DNA from: Planktothrix sp. FACHB-1365 | GTDB taxonomy: Bacteria > Cyanobacteriota > Cyanobacteriia > Cyanobacteriales > Microcoleaceae | DNA length: 64,000 nt | Reading direction: 5' to 3' | NCBI RefSeq assembly: GCF_014697575.1 | Contig: NZ_JACJSC010000001.1 | Coordinates: 248,001 to 312,000, forward strand | In this document: piece by piece, positions 35,738-45,592 of the stretch | Layout of the letters: each line of letters starts with the position of its first letter | Position numbering within the stretch: the stretch's first letter is position 1 | Program-made: the position numbers and the translations under genes | The notes under the pieces: model-generated | Databases searched by the model: none | What the model was told of the DNA's origin: nothing | What the model saw: only the letters and a program-made list of their open reading frames with translations

Positions 35738-37807
35738 ATGGGTAACTTTGCAGAAGTTTTAGCAGAACCGATTGTTCCATTTGCAGTTTTACTGTTGGTT
35801 ATTTTAACGGTACCCATTCTATTTGAACGGTTGAAACTTCCTGGACTCATAGGATTATTAGTGGCTGGAGTTCTTTTAGGGCCCTATGGGTTAAAAATAT
35901 TATCAACGGAATTACCGATGATGAAACTTCTATCGGACATTGGGTTACTTTACCTGATGTTTGTGGCTGGTTTAGAAGTGGATATTAAGCAATTTAAACG
36001 CCGGAAAGATCGCTCAATGGGGTTTGGTTTTTTAACCTTTGCAATTCCTCTGTCTGCGGGTATTTTAGTCGGTCGTTTATTTGGTTGGGATTGGAATGCC
36101 TCAATTTTAATTGGGTCTTTATTAGCTTCCCATACTTTATTAGCTTATCCCATTATTAGCAAATTAGGAGTTGTTAATAATGAAGCTGTTATTGTTACCA
36201 TCGGAGCGACAATTTTTACAGATATTGGATCATTATTAGTCTTAGCAGTCTGTATAGCAGTTCATGCTGGAGACTTTTCAATTGCTAACATGGCTGCTCT
36301 GATTTTAGCCTTGGCAATTTATACGGCTGTTGTTTTGTTTGGTTTTGATTGGTTAGGTAGATTATTTTTTAATAAAATTGGTAAGGAAGAAGGAAACCAA
36401 TTTTTATTTGTATTGTTAGTCGTTTTTCTGGCTTCTCTAGGTGCTCAATTAATTGGAGTTGAAAAAATTATTGGAGCGTTTTTAGCAGGATTAGCCGTTA
36501 ATGAGGTGGTCGGAGAAGGAGCCGTTAAAGAAAAAGTTGTTTTTGTAGGAAGTGTTTTATTTATCCCTATCTTTTTTGTAGATTTAGGATTATTAATCGA
36601 TTTACAAGGATTCCTCAAAAGTATATTATCCTTTGCCTTTCCCGCAACGATTGTGTTTGCTTTACTAGGAAGTAAATTTTTAGCTGCATTTTTTAGTAAA
36701 TTACTTTATAAGTATACCAACCAAGAACTGTTAACCATGTGGTCATTATCTATTCCCCAGGTTGGAGCCACATTAGCCGCTGCTTTAGTGGGTTATAAAG
36801 CACAATTAATTAATGAAGAAGTTCTCAATAGTGTGATTGTATTATTGTTAGTTACGGCAACTTTAGGCCCTATTATTACGAGTCGAGTTGCTGTTGGACT
36901 TCCCCTTTCCTCAGCAGAACCCCATATAGAACCTGATTTTGAGGTTGGAGAAACTCTTCCACTCGCTCAAACTTTTACGGTTGTTGTTCCTGTTTATAAT
37001 CCAAGTACAGAACGTAATTTAATAGAAATGGCAGCTTTATTTGCTAAAGGTCATTCTGGTCAAATTATTCCTCTAGCCATTACGGTTCCCCATGGAGGTA
37101 ACATGGATGTTCCAGAATTAGAAACGGCTTTAAAAAAAGGTGAATTGCTTCTAGAAAAGGCTAAAGAATTAGCAACTACTTTACAAGTATCTTGCCAATC
37201 TTTATTAAGAATTGATGATAGTATTTCTCAAGGTATTGTTCGAGCAGCACGAGAACAAAAAGCGAATTTAATTGTGATGGGATGGGGACGCAGAAGAGGA
37301 TTTCAAGCTCGTTTATTCGGAAATTTGATTGATGGTGTTTTATGGGATACTCATTGTCCTGTTGCCGTTTCTCGTTTATTAATCGAACCCCAACAAATCC
37401 AACGAGTTTTAGTTCCTGTGGAAAATTTAGGAGAAGAAACGGTGAGATTGTTAAAATTTGCAGAAGCATTAGGGAATTCGGGATTATCGATTACCATTTT
37501 GCATTTATGCGATCGCTCAACTTCTGACAAAGGGATGATTTGGATTCAATCTCAACTGGCTAAATTAACAGAAGAAAAAACGGCAACAAACGCAGCCAGA
37601 ATAGAAATTGAGGTCAGACGAGGACACGATATTGTTCGACAAATTCTGACCGCTTCTGAGTCGGCTGATTTAGTGGTTCTCCGCGCAACTCGATATCGTA
37701 CTGCTGCTGGATTAGCGGTTAGTGATATCACAAATCAATTGTTAGATCGTTTAACCTGTTCTGTTGTGATGTTAGGAGAACCCCCGCATATACGAGAGTT
37801 TTACTAA
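35738..37807 (+). CDS. CPA2/Kef-type cation:proton antiporter with two universal-stress domains
   Basis: 689 aa from the ATG at 35738. Residues ~1-390 contain about 12 membrane helices of a Na+/H+ exchanger-like fold (PGLIGLLVAGVLLGPYG and a conserved GAFLAGLAVNE). After it come two tandem universal-stress-protein-like domains: about 410-550 (TFTVVVPVYNPSTERNLIEMA ... NLIVMGWGRRRG) and about 555-689 (RVLVPVENLGEETVRLLKFA ... VVLRATRYRTAAG), each with a nucleotide-binding-type G-X2-G or equivalent. Likely a K+ or Na+/H+ antiporter gated by nucleotide or stress signals. No ribosome site is obvious before the ATG. Confidence 0.85.
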   Translation: MGNFAEVLAEPIVPFAVLLLVILTVPILFERLKLPGLIGLLVAGVLLGPYGLKILSTELPMMKLLSDIGLLYLMFVAGLEVDIKQFKRRKDRSMGFGFLTFAIPLSAGILVGRLFGWDWNASILIGSLLASHTLLAYPIISKLGVVNNEAVIVTIGATIFTDIGSLLVLAVCIAVHAGDFSIANMAALILALAIYTAVVLFGFDWLGRLFFNKIGKEEGNQFLFVLLVVFLASLGAQLIGVEKIIGAFLAGLAVNEVVGEGAVKEKVVFVGSVLFIPIFFVDLGLLIDLQGFLKSILSFAFPATIVFALLGSKFLAAFFSKLLYKYTNQELLTMWSLSIPQVGATLAAALVGYKAQLINEEVLNSVIVLLLVTATLGPIITSRVAVGLPLSSAEPHIEPDFEVGETLPLAQTFTVVVPVYNPSTERNLIEMAALFAKGHSGQIIPLAITVPHGGNMDVPELETALKKGELLLEKAKELATTLQVSCQSLLRIDDSISQGIVRAAREQKANLIVMGWGRRRGFQARLFGNLIDGVLWDTHCPVAVSRLLIEPQQIQRVLVPVENLGEETVRLLKFAEALGNSGLSITILHLCDRSTSDKGMIWIQSQLAKLTEEKTATNAARIEIEVRRGHDIVRQILTASESADLVVLRATRYRTAAGLAVSDITNQLLDRLTCSVVMLGEPPHIREFY

Positions 37808-37835
37808 ACCTAACAAAACTGGAATTTAGATCCAT

Positions 37836-39245
37836 TTAACTTTGTAAATTTTCTGATAAATTACCTACAGAAAGTAAATTATTTTGATCTAAATCATTTA
37901 AGTCATCTAAAATGGCAACAATTTCCCGTTCAAAGGTGACTTTTGCTCGATTAGTTTTGCCTCCAATATATAAACGTTCTCCTTCTTTTAATGCCCAAAT
38001 TTGAGAATGGGAAACATAACTCATGATCACACTAATCATTAACAACCCAAACCCTAAATAAACAATCGGAATCCCTGGATCTGCTTTAATTTGTAATCCC
38101 GTACTTCCAACTATTTCATCAATAAATAATGTCACCCCATCCACTTCGGTTGACATTCCCTCGCGGACGGTTGACACTAATTCACCCTTTCCGTTATAGA
38201 CTAATACGGTTCCTTTTAAATCTTTAGCTAAGACAGAAACCCCGGCGCTTAAATCCGGTTTAATGGGAATCCAAGTCCCCCAAATTCGTCCTTGACCTCC
38301 GGTGTCTAAGGGAGCCATTGGTAAGCGAAATACAGGGCTTTTATTCACCCGCACTCGTAAGGCTCCAATACCCCAATCTGCTTGATAAAAAGTCACGCCT
38401 TGATATCGAAAAGGTTCGTTAACATGAATCGTTTTACGCTCAACTTCCTCCCCTTGTTTATTAATAACCGATAAATCCGAATAAAATTGATCAATTCTGC
38501 CATCAGGATCATAATCAATCCAAAATCGATTTACTTTAACCGCCCAATCTTTAGGGATTTGAGCCTGAGAAAATTGTCCCGCATCTAGGATATTTTTAAC
38601 TTGAAAAATATTGCCACCGGGAACCATTTCTTGAGCCGTAAATCCCGTAATAGAGCCAATAATAGAACCTGCTAAAATAATTAACATACTGGCATGAACA
38701 ACAATCGGCCCTATTCTTCCAATAATTCCCCGTCTAGCATAAAGTTTATTTCCATCTTGAAAGACTAAATAATGACGTTTTTTCAGTAAAGCTTCTAAAA
38801 CTGTCAAAGAACCTGTGGTTAATTCAGCACTTAAAGCAATACTTTGAAATTGTTGGGGTTTATCGTAATAAGTCCAACGACGGGCTGATTTTAAAGTGGG
38901 TAATTGTCGGGTAAAGGTACAAGCCGTTAAGCTACTCCCAAATAACACTAAAAGCGATAAAAACCACCAAGTTCGATAAACATGATCCAACCCAATAAAA
39001 ATAATAATTTTCCAAGTTAAAAACCCAAATAAAGCGGGATGTTCAGGATAATTGGATTGATAATATTCTAGGGATTGACCTTGTTCAAGCAGTGTTCCTG
39101 AAATACTAAAAACCGCAATTATTAATAATAGTAAAATAGCGAGTCTTAAATCTGCCAATTTTGGGAGAAGTTCTTTTTTCAACAATTTTTGAATTAAGGT
39201 TTCCCCCGCTCTTATTTTTTGAAATAATGAAAGTTCTGTCTCCAT
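37836..39245 (-). CDS. ccs1: Cytochrome c biogenesis protein Ccs1/CcsB (ResB family)
   Basis: 469-aa thylakoid/inner-membrane component of the system II cytochrome c maturation machinery. Hydrophobic helices occur near residues 32-52, 74-92, 95-110 and ~400-415, and the large lumenal domain (about 190-395) has the usual ResB features ([40 protein letters not shown]). It is followed downstream in the antisense direction by the antiporter and preceded by ccdA at only 17 bp, so the two form a unit dedicated to c-type cytochromes of photosynthesis and respiration. Confidence 0.9.
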   Translation of the reverse strand: METELSLFQKIRAGETLIQKLLKKELLPKLADLRLAILLLLIIAVFSISGTLLEQGQSLEYYQSNYPEHPALFGFLTWKIIIFIGLDHVYRTWWFLSLLVLFGSSLTACTFTRQLPTLKSARRWTYYDKPQQFQSIALSAELTTGSLTVLEALLKKRHYLVFQDGNKLYARRGIIGRIGPIVVHASMLIILAGSIIGSITGFTAQEMVPGGNIFQVKNILDAGQFSQAQIPKDWAVKVNRFWIDYDPDGRIDQFYSDLSVINKQGEEVERKTIHVNEPFRYQGVTFYQADWGIGALRVRVNKSPVFRLPMAPLDTGGQGRIWGTWIPIKPDLSAGVSVLAKDLKGTVLVYNGKGELVSTVREGMSTEVDGVTLFIDEIVGSTGLQIKADPGIPIVYLGFGLLMISVIMSYVSHSQIWALKEGERLYIGGKTNRAKVTFEREIVAILDDLNDLDQNNLLSVGNLSENLQS

Positions 39246-39262
39246 TTTATGTTCCTCTCTGA

Positions 39263-40000
39263 TTAAGTAACGGGTAACAATCTAAACACAAGCGAAAATA
39301 CACCAAATCCAACTAATAAAACGCCACTTGTCGGCGTAATCCAGTTTGACCATTTTCGCAGTTCTAGCATTTTTTTAATCGTGGCTGTAAAGGTTCCTGC
39401 TAATACTAAGGGTGCAACATAACCCACTGCATAAGCTAACAATAAAATTCCTCCTAAAATCATATCTCCTGTTGTAGAAACCCAGGCTAATAATGTTGCT
39501 AAAACGGGGGTACTACAGGGAGAAGCAACTAGCCCAAAAGTTAACCCTAATAAATAGGATTTCAAGCTTTGGGGAAACTGTTTAGGTATCCATCCCATTG
39601 TATCAAAAGCAGGCAGTTGTAAGGGCAAAGCTTCTAATAAATTTAACCCCATTAAAATTGCAATCACACTCACAATAATGGGTAAACCAAAGCCAATTTG
39701 ACCATACACTTGTCCAACAAAAGATGCCAGAATTCCTAACCCAGCTAAGGTGGTAGCCAGTCCTAATGCAAACCAAATGGATTGAATGGCGGCTTGTTGT
39801 CGATTTTCAGTTTCATAACCGCCAATATAGCCAATGGTAATCGGTAACATGGACAACATACAAGGCGTTAAACTGGTCAACAAACCCGCCATAAAAATAA
39901 CAGCAATACTCACCCAAGTTAGATGAGTTAGTTGGGTTTGAACCAGATCATTTGCCAGTTGTGCCAGTTCATACAATTTTGTTTGTAGGGTTTCTAGCAT
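39263..40000 (-). CDS. ccdA: Cytochrome c biogenesis protein CcdA
   Basis: Membrane thiol transporter, 245 aa from the ATG at 40000 (the extra 7 codons upstream, with a TTG-type or second ATG start, are less likely). Six membrane helices; the paired cysteines of the DsbD/CcdA family are visible in [14 protein letters not shown] and [13 protein letters not shown]. It passes reducing power to the lumen to keep apocytochrome haem-binding cysteines reduced and works with Ccs1, encoded 17 bp after it. The ordering ccdA-ccs1 is the common cyanobacterial one. Confidence 0.9.
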   Translation of the reverse strand: MLETLQTKLYELAQLANDLVQTQLTHLTWVSIAVIFMAGLLTSLTPCMLSMLPITIGYIGGYETENRQQAAIQSIWFALGLATTLAGLGILASFVGQVYGQIGFGLPIIVSVIAILMGLNLLEALPLQLPAFDTMGWIPKQFPQSLKSYLLGLTFGLVASPCSTPVLATLLAWVSTTGDMILGGILLLAYAVGYVAPLVLAGTFTATIKKMLELRKWSNWITPTSGVLLVGFGVFSLVFRLLPVT

Positions 40001-40058
40001 GACATGAATTAAGCGAGTCATTTCCTGGACTATTATAACGGATTTTAACCTTCAATGA

Positions 40059-40742
40059 TTACTCATGAATTGAACCATCCGGCATGACAGCACCTTCTAA
40101 AATCACGGTTTCTAAATTAACCCCTTCTAGGTTTGCTCCTTCTAAATTAGCATTACTGAGATTTGTAAATTGAGGGGAATCTCGAAACAATAAGCTGTTT
40201 AATTCGGCAAAGCTTAAATTACTTTTTTCTAAGTTAGCATATTGTAAATTAGTGCCTCGTAAACTGGCATAAGTTAAATTCGCTTGCGTTAAGTTTGTTC
40301 CCCATAATCTGGCTCCCAATAAGGTTGATTTTTCTAAATTAGCATGAGTTAAATTAGCTAAAGTAAAATTCGCTTCTAATAAACTAGCATGGGTTAAATT
40401 GGCTTCTGATAGTTGAGTATGGCTGAGATTTGCTCCTAATAAATTGGCATTTTCTAAATGAGCGTTTCGCAAATTACCTCCTGATAAATTAGCATATCTT
40501 AAATTGGCATTTTTTAAATTTGCTTGTCTTAAATTTGCTCCTGACAACTGAGCATTCGATAAATCAAATCCTTCTAAATTCGCTCCTTCTAAGTTACAAC
40601 TTTGCCAAAGGAATGAAGGACAAGCTTTAGTTTTAACTAATTGTTCTATCGTTTTGAGGTTGGTCGCCTCAGAGGGGACTGTCCAACCTAATATAAAACT
40701 CAGAATTAACCCTGTTTTAATCACGAAAGCAATCACTTTCAT
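40059..40742 (-). CDS. Secreted pentapeptide-repeat protein
   Basis: 227 aa from the ATG at 40742; an upstream TTG (40754) is less likely. It has a signal peptide (residues ~1-25, VIAFVIKTGLILSFILGW), then ALNxx-type pentapeptide repeats (NLEGANLEGFDLSNAQLSGA and on) from about 50 to the end, broken near 180 by LLFRDSPQFTNLS. The repeats fold as a right-handed quadrilateral beta-helix. Export suggests a periplasmic or surface scaffold role rather than the DNA-mimic type. Function unknown. Confidence 0.75.
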   Translation of the reverse strand: MKVIAFVIKTGLILSFILGWTVPSEATNLKTIEQLVKTKACPSFLWQSCNLEGANLEGFDLSNAQLSGANLRQANLKNANLRYANLSGGNLRNAHLENANLLGANLSHTQLSEANLTHASLLEANFTLANLTHANLEKSTLLGARLWGTNLTQANLTYASLRGTNLQYANLEKSNLSFAELNSLLFRDSPQFTNLSNANLEGANLEGVNLETVILEGAVMPDGSIHE

Positions 40743-40943
40743 GGCGGAACTCAAATTTTAATCTTGACAAATCATAGTTTATCTCAAAATTGACACCAGG
40801 ACTCAGAAACTTAGTTTATAACTTAACTTTCCTTTGAGTTACTTAGGTGAATACAGAAACCGAGTTTCTAACCCCCCATTTTTTTGATTTTTTGTATAAT
40901 TGATAATAGAGATTAAATAACTCATCAATAGGGGAAGGTTTTT

Positions 40944-42269
40944 ATGTTGAATTGGCGTTATTTTCCAATCTTATTTTTAGGGCTGTTAATTGCTTGTCAA
41001 CAAAATAGCGATCGCAACCTCATCACTTCCCCCATTTCTAATCCTGAATCAACGGCTATTTCTGCTACTCCCGAACCCCCAAAACCGATTTCAACAAAGC
41101 CTTTATCCCCCCAACCGATTCGGATTGCTTTAGAAAATTTACCTCAACCCTTTCATAGTAATAGTGCTTCTAAACCGCCTCAAGTTATTGCAATTCCAGA
41201 TAACCCCGTTTTAAATGTTCCCCCCGGATTTAAAGTTAATATATTTGCTGAAAACCTAGATAATCCCCGTTGGTTAGCCTTAACACCCAAGGGTAATGTA
41301 TTAGTGACTGAAACCAAACAAAACCGGATTCGGTTATTAAAAGATACCAATCAAGATGGTGTAGCGGATGAGATTACAACTTTTGCTGATGGAGAAAATG
41401 GTTTAAATATTCCCTTTGGAATGGCATTTTCACCCAATTATTTTTTCTTGGGAAATACAAACGAAGTCAGACGTTATGCTTATAATAATCAAGATCAACT
41501 GACCGGAACTGGGGAGAAAATAGCAACGTTACCCGGAGGCGGATATAACCAGCATTGGACTCGAAATGTTGTTGTTTCTCCCGATAATAAAAAACTGTAT
41601 GTTTCTATTGGTTCAGAAACGAATGTGAGTGAAGAAAATCTCCCTAGAGCATCAGTTCAAATCATGAATTTAGATGGATCTAATCAACAAACTTTTGCGT
41701 CTGGACTTAGAAATCCTGTTGGGTTAGATTTCCATCCCCAAACCACAGAACTCTATACAACTGTTAATGAACGAGATGGCTTAGGAGATGATTTAGTTCC
41801 TGATTATTTGACTCGTATTCGTCCAGGAGAATTCTATGGATGGCCCTATAGTTATTTTACACCCAATAACCTTGATCCGCGTCATGTTGAAAATGGTCAA
41901 AGTATTCGGCCGGATTTAGTTCAAAAAACATTAAAACCTGATGTTCTGTTTCAAGCCCATTCTGCTGCTTTAGGGTTACAATTTTATGATGGAAATACCT
42001 TTCCTAATCAATATAAAAATGGGGCATTTGTTGCTTTTCGAGGCAGTTGGAACCGGAATGCAGGAACGGGATATAAATTAGTGTTTATTCCCTTTAATCA
42101 AGGTCGTCCCCAAGGCTATTATGAAGAGTTTTTAACCGGATTTTTAGTTAATCCTTCTATTCCTGAAACCTGGGGTCGCCCAGTCGGATTATTAGTATTA
42201 CCGGATGGAAGTTTGATTTTTACGGAAGAAAGTAATGGTCGGATTTATCGGATTCAATATTCTCCCTAA
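40944..42269 (+). CDS. PQQ/sorbosone-dehydrogenase-like beta-propeller lipoprotein
   Basis: 441 aa. The lipobox LLIAC (Cys about residue 17) marks it as a lipoprotein. After a Pro/Ser-rich linker (20-85) comes a six-bladed beta-propeller resembling soluble glucose/sorbosone dehydrogenases: PPGFKVNIFAENLDNPRWLA, ETKQNRIRLLKDTNQDGVAD, SGLRNPVGLDFHPQT, GEFYGWPYSYF, and GRPVGLLVLPDGSLIFTEESNGRIYRIQ at the end. Whether it uses PQQ is not evident; no PQQ synthesis genes are in the window. GGGGAAGG precedes the ATG. Probably a surface or periplasmic sugar-oxidising enzyme. Confidence 0.8.
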   Translation: MLNWRYFPILFLGLLIACQQNSDRNLITSPISNPESTAISATPEPPKPISTKPLSPQPIRIALENLPQPFHSNSASKPPQVIAIPDNPVLNVPPGFKVNIFAENLDNPRWLALTPKGNVLVTETKQNRIRLLKDTNQDGVADEITTFADGENGLNIPFGMAFSPNYFFLGNTNEVRRYAYNNQDQLTGTGEKIATLPGGGYNQHWTRNVVVSPDNKKLYVSIGSETNVSEENLPRASVQIMNLDGSNQQTFASGLRNPVGLDFHPQTTELYTTVNERDGLGDDLVPDYLTRIRPGEFYGWPYSYFTPNNLDPRHVENGQSIRPDLVQKTLKPDVLFQAHSAALGLQFYDGNTFPNQYKNGAFVAFRGSWNRNAGTGYKLVFIPFNQGRPQGYYEEFLTGFLVNPSIPETWGRPVGLLVLPDGSLIFTEESNGRIYRIQYSP

Positions 42270-42291
42270 GTTCAGTAAAACTTGAGTTTTT

Positions 42292-44679
42292 TTATGCTTC
42301 AACTCCTATATTTTTTAGGGTTTGAATAGCAAAATATTCCAGGGTTGACACAGGAACATTACAAAAATATTGCCGCCGAAACTGTTCTTCTTGAACAGCA
42401 ATTAAAAAGGTTTGGATTAATTGGGGAAGAGTTGGGGAAGGATTCAACGGTGATAAATCCTGCCGAGTTATATAACAGGAATGATCCCGATATTCAATTT
42501 TAAATCCTAGAAGTTTTAAGGCTTCAAAACCTATTTTTAAAGGGATTCCTCCGAGGTTTAATTGATAGCGCAGTTGTTGATGGGTGACGGCTTGATGGGT
42601 ACGACTAAGATATTTTGCAATTCCAATGAGTTGTTCCCAAATTTTGACAGGAGGTAATAATTCAGGTAAGGTATAAGCGATCGCTAAGGGTTTTTTTTGA
42701 GTATAGGCGCGTCGAAACCAAGCTTGTAAGTCCTCCCAACACGTTGGACAATCTTCGAGAATTAATAAATTTTGACTCCTTCCAGAATGAGATAAAAGTT
42801 CATCTAGGGGTTGATTTCGATAATCTAAAATTGGGTGATCGGCAAAATTAATCGATGAGATCAGAGCTTGATTTTCAGCAGAATATAATTCTAATACGCG
42901 AATTTCATATTGTTTTTTAAAGGTATTAAAATCTAGTTCAACTAAAACATCTGAACGTCCCTCTGGTAATTCATCTTTATAATGTCCCCACCAAACCCCC
43001 GGAAATCCTGTTGAGGTGGACTCATCCCACAGTTCAAAAGTAGTTTTAATATATTGAACTTTTCGCCCTCTAACATCTTGTTCTAAAGAATGCCAAGCAT
43101 TTGTAAACCAACAATTTTGAATTAAAAGTTTGGGAACTGGGTTGCCCATTCCACAAGGTTCTAATAGTTTTAATTCTTGAAATAAATCAACCCCTAATTC
43201 AGCAACGGTGCAAACCAAATCAACTTGAATATTCCGTTGTCCAATTTCTTCTAAATCCGATTCAACTTGTTCTCGCATTTGGCGATTAATAGCATCAGTA
43301 AAGATCGGTATATTTTCTACGGGTAAACTTAACCCAGCGGCTAAGGGATGACCCCCAAATCGATGTAAAAGATGGGATTGACTTTTAACTAATTCATAGA
43401 GATCAATTTGATTCACTGAACGAGCCGAACCTCTAGCTAATTTAAACTCCGAATTCTGACTCAATTGATCGGCATAACTGGATAAATTAATTGTTCCTTC
43501 AGTGGTTAATAAAATCGTCGGTCGTCCATAATTTTGAGCCACTTGACCCGCCACTAAACCTAAAACTCCTCCAGGCCATTGAGCATCGGATAACACAATA
43601 ACTTGAGTGGTTGATAAATCTATTTTTCTTAATTTTGCCATAACATCACGGGTCACATCTTGTTGTAATGCTTTACGGCGAGTATTGGCTAATTCGGTTT
43701 CTAAGGCGAGTTGTTGACAGCGTTTTTTATCTCGACTGGTGAGTAGTTCAACACAGAATTTAGCATCTCCATAAATGCGGCTCACGGCATTAATTCTAGG
43801 GCCAAGACCGAAGGAAATATCCGTCGGGCGATCGCCTGTTCGTTTACATAACTCTAACAGTTTAGCGACCCCTGGACGGGTGGGATTCTTTAATTGTTGT
43901 TGTAATTTTTCAATTCCTAATTGAGCTAAATAACGACAATCTCCTTTGAGTTGAACTAAATCGGCAATTAAACCAATGGCAACTAAATCTAATAAATCTT
44001 CTAAGGGACGTTGGGGAATATTGGGTAAAATTTCATATAATGCCTCGACTAATTTATAAGCAACGGCAACCCCTGATAAATGATATAAAGGATGATCTGG
44101 CGATAAATAACGGGGATTAATAATGGCAATAACAGGCGGTCTTTCTTCGAGTAAAGTATGATGATCCGTAACAATAATGTCAATCCCTAATTGATGAGCA
44201 TATTCAATTTCTTTTAAATTTGTACTTCCCGTATCACAAGTAACAATTAACTGACATCCTTGTTGATATAATTGATCAATTCCGGTACAATTTAATCCAT
44301 GAGATTCTATTAATCGATTAGGGATATAATAAGATAGTTGCTGATTTTCACGATTAAAAAATTGTCCTAATCCATCCCATAACACAGAAGTTGCCGTAAT
44401 CCCATCGGCATCAAAATCTCCCCAAATGGTTACAATTTCTTGACGATTTCGGGCTAAAACTAATCGTTCAACTGCCCTTTCTATCTCAATTCCAAACTCA
44501 AAGGGACTTGCAGATTGATAACATTGAGGATTTAAAAATCCAACTAATTGTTGAGGAGTTTTTATTCCTCGGTGAAGCAATAATTGAGCAATATATTGTC
44601 CTGAACTTTGAGGTGCATACTCTTGAATAATAGGAATTACCCATTTAGGAACATCTAAAGTTGGTTGAATTTGCCACAT
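42292..44679 (-). CDS. recJ: Single-stranded-DNA-specific exonuclease RecJ
   Basis: 5'-3' ssDNA exonuclease in recombination and repair; 795 aa from the ATG at 44679, which begins MWQIQPTLDVPKW. The TTG start further upstream (44745) would overlap the preceding nuclease gene and adds unlike sequence, so I drop it. DHH-family motifs: WGDFDADGITATS (I), TDHHTLLEE (III), FGLGPRINAVSRI, and the DHHA1 GGH in RFGGHPLAAGLSL. The C-terminal ~220 residues are a winged-helix region typical of cyanobacterial RecJ. It follows the PD-(D/E)XK gene by 37 bp, probably in one transcript. Confidence 0.93.
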   Translation of the reverse strand: MWQIQPTLDVPKWVIPIIQEYAPQSSGQYIAQLLLHRGIKTPQQLVGFLNPQCYQSASPFEFGIEIERAVERLVLARNRQEIVTIWGDFDADGITATSVLWDGLGQFFNRENQQLSYYIPNRLIESHGLNCTGIDQLYQQGCQLIVTCDTGSTNLKEIEYAHQLGIDIIVTDHHTLLEERPPVIAIINPRYLSPDHPLYHLSGVAVAYKLVEALYEILPNIPQRPLEDLLDLVAIGLIADLVQLKGDCRYLAQLGIEKLQQQLKNPTRPGVAKLLELCKRTGDRPTDISFGLGPRINAVSRIYGDAKFCVELLTSRDKKRCQQLALETELANTRRKALQQDVTRDVMAKLRKIDLSTTQVIVLSDAQWPGGVLGLVAGQVAQNYGRPTILLTTEGTINLSSYADQLSQNSEFKLARGSARSVNQIDLYELVKSQSHLLHRFGGHPLAAGLSLPVENIPIFTDAINRQMREQVESDLEEIGQRNIQVDLVCTVAELGVDLFQELKLLEPCGMGNPVPKLLIQNCWFTNAWHSLEQDVRGRKVQYIKTTFELWDESTSTGFPGVWWGHYKDELPEGRSDVLVELDFNTFKKQYEIRVLELYSAENQALISSINFADHPILDYRNQPLDELLSHSGRSQNLLILEDCPTCWEDLQAWFRRAYTQKKPLAIAYTLPELLPPVKIWEQLIGIAKYLSRTHQAVTHQQLRYQLNLGGIPLKIGFEALKLLGFKIEYRDHSCYITRQDLSPLNPSPTLPQLIQTFLIAVQEEQFRRQYFCNVPVSTLEYFAIQTLKNIGVEA

Positions 44680-44716
44680 ATAGTAGGGAAGAGGGATAGG
44701 TAAAAAGATTAATCCT

Positions 44717-45526
44717 TTAGATTGTAACTTCTTGAATTTGATCAATATTATAAAAATTCACAGAATTTAAAGGTTGATCAAGTGCTAATTCTTCAGGAAC
44801 TCGTTGACACCGAATCCCGAATTGACAAGATTTACAATATCCTTGATTGATATCAACCTGGGGAAAGGGTTCACCTTGTTCATAACCCTCTAAATAGTGA
44901 TGAAATTGATCAATCAGTTGGGTTAAATCTTGTTTATTTTGTTGATGCTGTTGTTCAGTATAGGGAAAATGTAAAGATTGAGGAGGTTGTTTTTGAGGAG
45001 ACTTAACAAACCAATAGGTCATCGAAACTTGTTCGGGTAAATATTGGCTAGTTTCAACTAAAAGATAAAGATATAATCGAGTTTGCCAACTTTGTTCTAA
45101 AAGATGGCGATTTTGAGGACGAGGATAGGTTTTCCAATCAAAAATTTGCGCCTGTTGTTCCTCGGCTTTAATTAAATCATAAACAGCAACTAATAAATCA
45201 TCCTTAAAATTTAAACTTCGATAATGTTCTGCTTCTCGAAATCTAAAATTTTGCTGATCAGAATTTAACGTAAAAATATCCGAGGCAACAGTTAAAAATT
45301 CAGTATAACAGCGTTTTAATTCAAGGTCTTCCGTGAGTAATGCTTCCACGGGTAATCCTAACTCATGTTGCTGCATCAACAGGTGAAATCGATTTCCCCA
45401 AGTGATACGTTCTTCATCCTCTGGAGAGATGGGGGAAACCAATTGATCTAAATAGGTATATTGAAACTTGCGGGGACACAGAGACAACAAATTTAAGTGT
45501 TGTTGAGACAGTCTAAATCGAGTCAT
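44717..45526 (-). CDS. PD-(D/E)XK nuclease with 4Fe-4S motif (Cas4/RecB-like)
   Basis: 269 aa. The nuclease motif is clear: LVAVYDLIKAEEQQAQIFDWKTY (D, then D-x-K), preceded by LCPRKFQYTYLD, and the conserved cysteines Cys18-like in LCPRKF and CKSCQFGIRC near the end would hold a 4Fe-4S cluster, as in Cas4 and AddB. It is not next to cas1/cas2; instead it precedes recJ on the same strand, which points to DNA repair or recombination. Linking it to the CRISPR array 13 kb away would be speculative. Confidence 0.8.
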   Translation of the reverse strand: MTRFRLSQQHLNLLSLCPRKFQYTYLDQLVSPISPEDEERITWGNRFHLLMQQHELGLPVEALLTEDLELKRCYTEFLTVASDIFTLNSDQQNFRFREAEHYRSLNFKDDLLVAVYDLIKAEEQQAQIFDWKTYPRPQNRHLLEQSWQTRLYLYLLVETSQYLPEQVSMTYWFVKSPQKQPPQSLHFPYTEQQHQQNKQDLTQLIDQFHHYLEGYEQGEPFPQVDINQGYCKSCQFGIRCQRVPEELALDQPLNSVNFYNIDQIQEVTI

Positions 45527-45592
45527 GGCGATTTTATCAACAAACAGGTTTACTTTGAATTATCCCCTGAAAATGAAGCTTTCTATTTTTAT

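Noticed and set aside
44717-45526. Calling the Fe-S nuclease cas4
   Set aside because: No cas1, cas2 or other cas gene is next to it, and its neighbour is recJ.
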